A DNA stretch of 64,000 nt from Nocardia sp. NBC_01329 (GTDB taxonomy: Bacteria > Actinomycetota > Actinomycetes > Mycobacteriales > Mycobacteriaceae), in assembly GCF_035956715.1 (NCBI RefSeq), contig NZ_CP108381.1:2480001-2544000 (forward strand), read 5' to 3'. The stretch's first letter is position 1. Below: more notes on the stretch, generated by a model. The model was not told where the DNA came from. It was given only the letters and a program-made list of their open reading frames with translations, and did not search any database. The stretch is not shown here.

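Noticed and set aside
63937..63939. GTG as the start codon of the giant protein
   Set aside because: The frame continues without a stop to the window edge and reads like coding sequence, and no ribosome binding site precedes the GTG.

Overview
The window reads as a high-GC mycolic-acid actinobacterium, most like Nocardia. Supporting signs are a mycofactocin-coupled dehydrogenase, a very long CtpI-type P-ATPase, PE/PPE/WXG100 proteins with EspG chaperones, a SigF-type promoter, GTG/TTG starts and probable leaderless transcripts. No tRNA, rRNA, insertion sequence or CRISPR array was seen.

Layout: 1-20.5 kb is ordinary chromosomal material. It holds the end of cysQ, a mycofactocin-type SDR next to a beheaded alcohol dehydrogenase, a MaoC hydratase, a TauE/SafE exporter, a YcaQ-like protein, an SDR/DUF2867 protein, a giant P-type ATPase, a DUF2382 stress protein, a two-gene redox two-component system (receiver fused to a thioredoxin-reductase-like enzyme, plus a cyclic-nucleotide-domain histidine kinase), two TetR/flavin-monooxygenase divergent pairs with visible operators, and a membrane-anchored alpha/beta hydrolase. 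A 13-bp perfect hairpin closes this part.

20.5-28.9 kb is an orphan type VII secretion (ESX) substrate region with no EccB/C/D/E or mycosin gene. On the minus strand lie a small helical protein, a YbaB/EspL-like protein, an EspC-like target, an EspA-like Ala/Gly-rich protein, PE, PPE, EspG and two WXG100 proteins. Divergently, on the plus strand, lie a 699-residue WXG-type substrate with a five-unit Gly/Pro repeat and a second EspG-like chaperone, coupled by ATGA.

28.9-64 kb is almost entirely one minus-strand open reading frame. It ends at 29810 and is still open at the window edge (64000), so the protein is at least 11,396 residues and its N-terminus is not visible. It looks like an enormous polymorphic-effector mosaic: one C-H-D papain-like domain, five papain-fold glutamine-deamidase-like (Tox-PL) domains with Cys and His visible, a PP2C phosphatase, a ChaN/TraB-like domain, kinase-like and DUF1023-like segments, about twenty helix-turn-helix segments (sigma region 4, LuxR and LacI types), an array with an exact 510-bp period, and a bacterial sugar-transferase (phosphoglycosyl transferase) domain as the last module. 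Two degraded small genes lie just beyond its 3' end, as expected for a module-shuffling tip: a frameshifted ORF and a sigma-factor-like remnant.

A plausible reading, by inference only, is that the ESX substrates and chaperones and the giant protein form one accessory secretion/effector island. The multiplicity of DNA-binding modules in a putative effector, and the glycosyl-phosphotransferase tip, are the most unusual features.
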